DNA from: an uncultured Erysipelotrichaceae bacterium
GTDB taxonomy: Bacteria > Bacillota_I > Bacilli_A > Erysipelotrichales > Erysipelotrichaceae
Reading direction: 5' to 3'
NCBI GenBank assembly: GCA_934725085.1
Contig: CAKVAL010000050.1
Span: forward strand, 1 to 6,609
DNA: 6,609 nucleotides
A program made the translations under genes and the position numbers. Below are positions 5,467 to 6,609 of this stretch, in pieces (the stretch's first letter is position 1; every line of letters starts with the position of its first letter). The notes below the pieces were generated by a model. That model saw only the letters and a list, made by a program, of their open reading frames with translations, did no database searches and had not been told where the DNA came from.

Positions 5467-6102
5467 CTAATCAACCTTCTTAATTGGATGTCTTATAACA
5501 GTCTTCCACTTTTCAGGTGCAACCTTTCTAGCATCAGACATATATATTTCATGATGAAGCCTTGTTTCGCTAAAATCATTTGTATAGCCGTTATCAGCAA
5601 TATACTTATCCATTAGCGCAACCGATACCGGCTCATCATCAAAGGAACCATGATGCATTATTTGAACACATAGTCCTTCTTCAATCGTCATAAAAGTCGC
5701 GGATGAACAATCAATTTTCTTCTTATTAGTTGCGGTTTTAACTGCCCAATCAAAATCTTTCTTATCCACAAAATCAGGCAAACGGATAACAGAAATCCAA
5801 TTAAATGTTGACTTATCATTATAATCAATTCCTTCTACATTATCCTGCCACCAAAAACCTTCTAGTGGTGGTACTACATATTCATAAAAGCCCTTAATCT
5901 TATAATCAGTCTTATAACTCATCTTTAACGTATAAGCAACCGCATATAATACACCAATAGCCCTTTTGTAATCACCATCCTCAACATTGGGATCCCCCTT
6001 ACCTTTTATCGCAATATAATTTGCCTTTGGTACATTAACAATTACAGGCTTATCTTTGGGCATATAGTATTCCTTATATTCTTTTTTAAAATCAAATGTC
6101 AT
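5467..6102 (-). CDS. GyrI-like small-molecule-binding domain protein
   Basis: This 211-residue cytoplasmic protein looks like a stand-alone GyrI-like (effector-binding, SOUL/AraC-C type) protein. The N-terminal pattern FDFKKEYKEYYMPKDKP is followed by VPKANYIAIKGKGDPN (24-39), then PPLEGFWW (78-85) with the paired tryptophans W84 and W85, then HHGSFDDEP (150-158) and RLHHEIYMSD (181-190). All are characteristic of the COG4832-type family. Members bind hydrophobic compounds, and some GyrI-like proteins are reported to hydrolyse cyclopropane-containing natural products; whether this one does is unknown. There is no DNA-binding domain, so it is not itself a typical regulator. GAGGAA 8 nt upstream supports the start. 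It is a single leftward gene, 87 bp before the GGDEF gene, with an operator-like palindrome upstream. No clear terminator follows it. Confidence 0.85.
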   Translation of the reverse strand: MTFDFKKEYKEYYMPKDKPVIVNVPKANYIAIKGKGDPNVEDGDYKRAIGVLYAVAYTLKMSYKTDYKIKGFYEYVVPPLEGFWWQDNVEGIDYNDKSTFNWISVIRLPDFVDKKDFDWAVKTATNKKKIDCSSATFMTIEEGLCVQIMHHGSFDDEPVSVALMDKYIADNGYTNDFSETRLHHEIYMSDARKVAPEKWKTVIRHPIKKVD

Positions 6103-6155
6103 AATTAAATTTCCTCATAATATCTCTACTAGCTTCAAACATAAAAAACAAATCA

Positions 6156-6181
6156 AATTGTGAACACATGCGTTCACAATT
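6156..6181. promoter_or_regulatory. 10-bp-arm palindrome upstream of the GyrI-like gene
   Basis: AATTGTGAAC (6156-6165) and its exact reverse complement GTTCACAATT (6172-6181) are separated by 6 nt. The 26-bp element lies 54 bp upstream of the GyrI-like start and about 11-36 nt downstream of a candidate start site. It has operator form; the half-site resembles lac-type operators (AATTGTGAGC). On the minus strand a loose T-rich run follows after 7 nt, so it could instead be a weak terminator or a leader hairpin. Confidence 0.6.
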
Positions 6182-6198
6182 CATTCGCCTACAAAAAT

Positions 6199-6204
6199 AT
6201 TATA
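6199..6204 (-). promoter_or_regulatory. Candidate -10 of the GyrI-like gene promoter
   Basis: TATAAT on the minus strand is the complement of 6199-6204. The -35 region 17 nt upstream (TCTAAT) is poor. The start site would be near 6192, placing the palindrome at 6156-6181 just inside the transcript. This is a tentative call in very AT-rich DNA. Confidence 0.35.
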
Positions 6205-6287
6205 GAACTCTTTTACTAGGTATTAGATTTTATTCATAAACATCTTATGCCCTAAACAATTTACACCAATTTATACAAGGTTTAATT

Positions 6288-6311
6288 AAAAACCGACAAC
6301 TTAATGCCGGT
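6288..6311 (-). terminator. Weak terminator-like hairpin
   Basis: On the minus strand ACCG (complement of 6308-6311) pairs with CGGT (complement of 6292-6295) across a 12-nt loop and is followed by T5 (6288-6292). With only four pairs it is marginal. It follows the coding-like remnant at 6301-6471 and could mark the end of that former transcription unit. Confidence 0.3.
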
Positions 6312-6471
6312 ATATGTAAAAATTATTTCTTCTTGCTCGAGGTAACAACAGCCTCAACACACATTGAGATGTTTGAACTACTCTCTTTTTTACCTCATCG
6401 GTTTGTGGAAACATGTCCAGCGCCTCATAAGTTTGCGGGAACTTATCAATAGTTACCGCCTCTTCTTTGCA
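6301..6471 (-). pseudogene. Coding-like remnant with decapeptide periodicity, not recognised
   Basis: On the minus strand an open stretch of 56 codons runs to a TAA at 6303-6301, but it has no good start or ribosome binding site. Its first part reads KEEAVTIDKFPQTYEALDM, then FPQTDEVKKR, then VVQTSQ, so QT recurs every 10 residues. After about DEVKK the other frame looks more protein-like, ending VVTSSKKK at a TAA at 6325-6323, as if a frameshift had occurred. The patch is richer in G+C than its flanks. The family is not recognised. It may be a decayed gene, an imported scrap, or non-coding repeat DNA. Confidence 0.25.
6369..6439. repeat. Degenerate 30-bp direct repeats
   Basis: GTTTG recurs at exactly 30-bp intervals at 6371, 6401 and 6431. 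The last two copies share the longer context CCTCATnnGTTTG (6393-6405 and 6423-6435), followed by a similar GGGAA/GGAAA. The third copy is much more diverged. This is the source of the 10-residue periodicity in the coding-like remnant. Confidence 0.5.
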
Positions 6472-6528
6472 TCAACAAACTAGAATTTGACAAGTACCTT
6501 ATAGCTTCATATTTTCAAACCCATTATT

Positions 6529-6609
6529 TCATTTTTTTCTTGATTTAATCATAAAAAATGCTATACCAGCAACTATTATGTATCCGAACAATGAAATAAC
6601 AGATGATTC
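6529..6609 (-). CDS. C-terminal end of a membrane-anchored, probably surface, protein (partial)
   Basis: The last 26 codons of a leftward gene are present, ending in TGA at 6531-6529. The peptide is a polar ESS start, a hydrophobic stretch of about 19 residues (VISLFGYIIVAGIAFFMIK) and the basic tail SRKK. A hydrophobic helix plus a short positive tail at the very C terminus is the form of a sortase cell-wall sorting signal. The LPxTG motif would sit just outside the window, so it cannot be confirmed. The alternative is the last helix of a multi-pass membrane protein. The rest of the gene is beyond the right edge. No convincing terminator follows the stop. Confidence 0.6.
   Translation of the reverse strand, partial: ESSVISLFGYIIVAGIAFFMIKSRKK

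Larger units (their letters stand above)
6182..6528. other. Largely non-coding stretch
   Basis: Between the palindrome and the stop of the right-edge gene I see only the candidate -10 (6199-6204), a marginal terminator-like hairpin (6288-6311) and the coding-like repeat patch (6301-6471). The remainder is AT-rich with no supported gene. Confidence 0.6.

Noticed and set aside
6371..6435. 30-bp-spaced repeats as a CRISPR array
   Set aside because: Only three short, diverging units are present with no conserved repeat of CRISPR length, no unique spacers and no cas genes.

Overview
The window reads as chromosomal DNA of a low-GC Bacillota (Firmicutes) bacterium. AT-rich intergenic DNA, strong AGGAGG-type ribosome binding sites, a DeoR-type fructose regulator, a fused fructose PTS permease, a TxpA/BsrG-like small toxin and an apparent sortase-type tail all fit this. 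An anaerobic gut or oral lineage such as Erysipelotrichales or Lachnospiraceae is plausible, but the sequence alone does not settle it.

Layout. (1) 1-130: AT-rich non-coding DNA with two DnaA-box-like 9-mers. At the extreme left edge there is a possible start of a leftward gene. (2) 130-465: a compact type I toxin-antitoxin-like locus. It holds a 29-residue hydrophobic peptide gene (266-355, +), a structured leader, a bidirectional terminator (347-400) and a convergent extended -10 promoter (453-461, -) that should make a ~100-nt antisense RNA. The two predicted transcripts start with nearly the same ~25 nt. (3) 474-3357: the leftward fructose operon fruK-fruA, closed by a terminator at 474-502. 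(4) 3358-3543: the divergent fruK/fruR control region, with two near-consensus promoters and clusters of 10-bp-spaced TTTGAAC/TTTGACT repeats, the likely FruR operators. (5) 3544-4299: fruR (+), convergent with a leftward membrane GGDEF protein (4303-5379). A single 13-bp perfect hairpin serves as terminator for both. (6) 5467-6102: a leftward GyrI-like small-molecule-binding protein, with a 10-bp-arm palindrome upstream. (7) 6182-6528: non-coding DNA holding a degraded patch with 30-bp periodicity. (8) 6529-6609: the last 26 codons of a leftward gene ending in a membrane segment plus basic tail, like a cell-wall sorting signal.

How it works together. FruA imports fructose as fructose-1-phosphate and FruK converts this to fructose-1,6-bisphosphate. 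FruR, probably released by fructose-1-phosphate, controls both directions from the shared intergenic region. The fructose operon runs leftwards straight towards the toxin locus, so read-through past the fruA terminator would produce RNA antisense to the toxin mRNA. The most unusual part of the window is this small toxin locus and its mirrored transcript starts. The rest is mostly ordinary metabolism and signalling.
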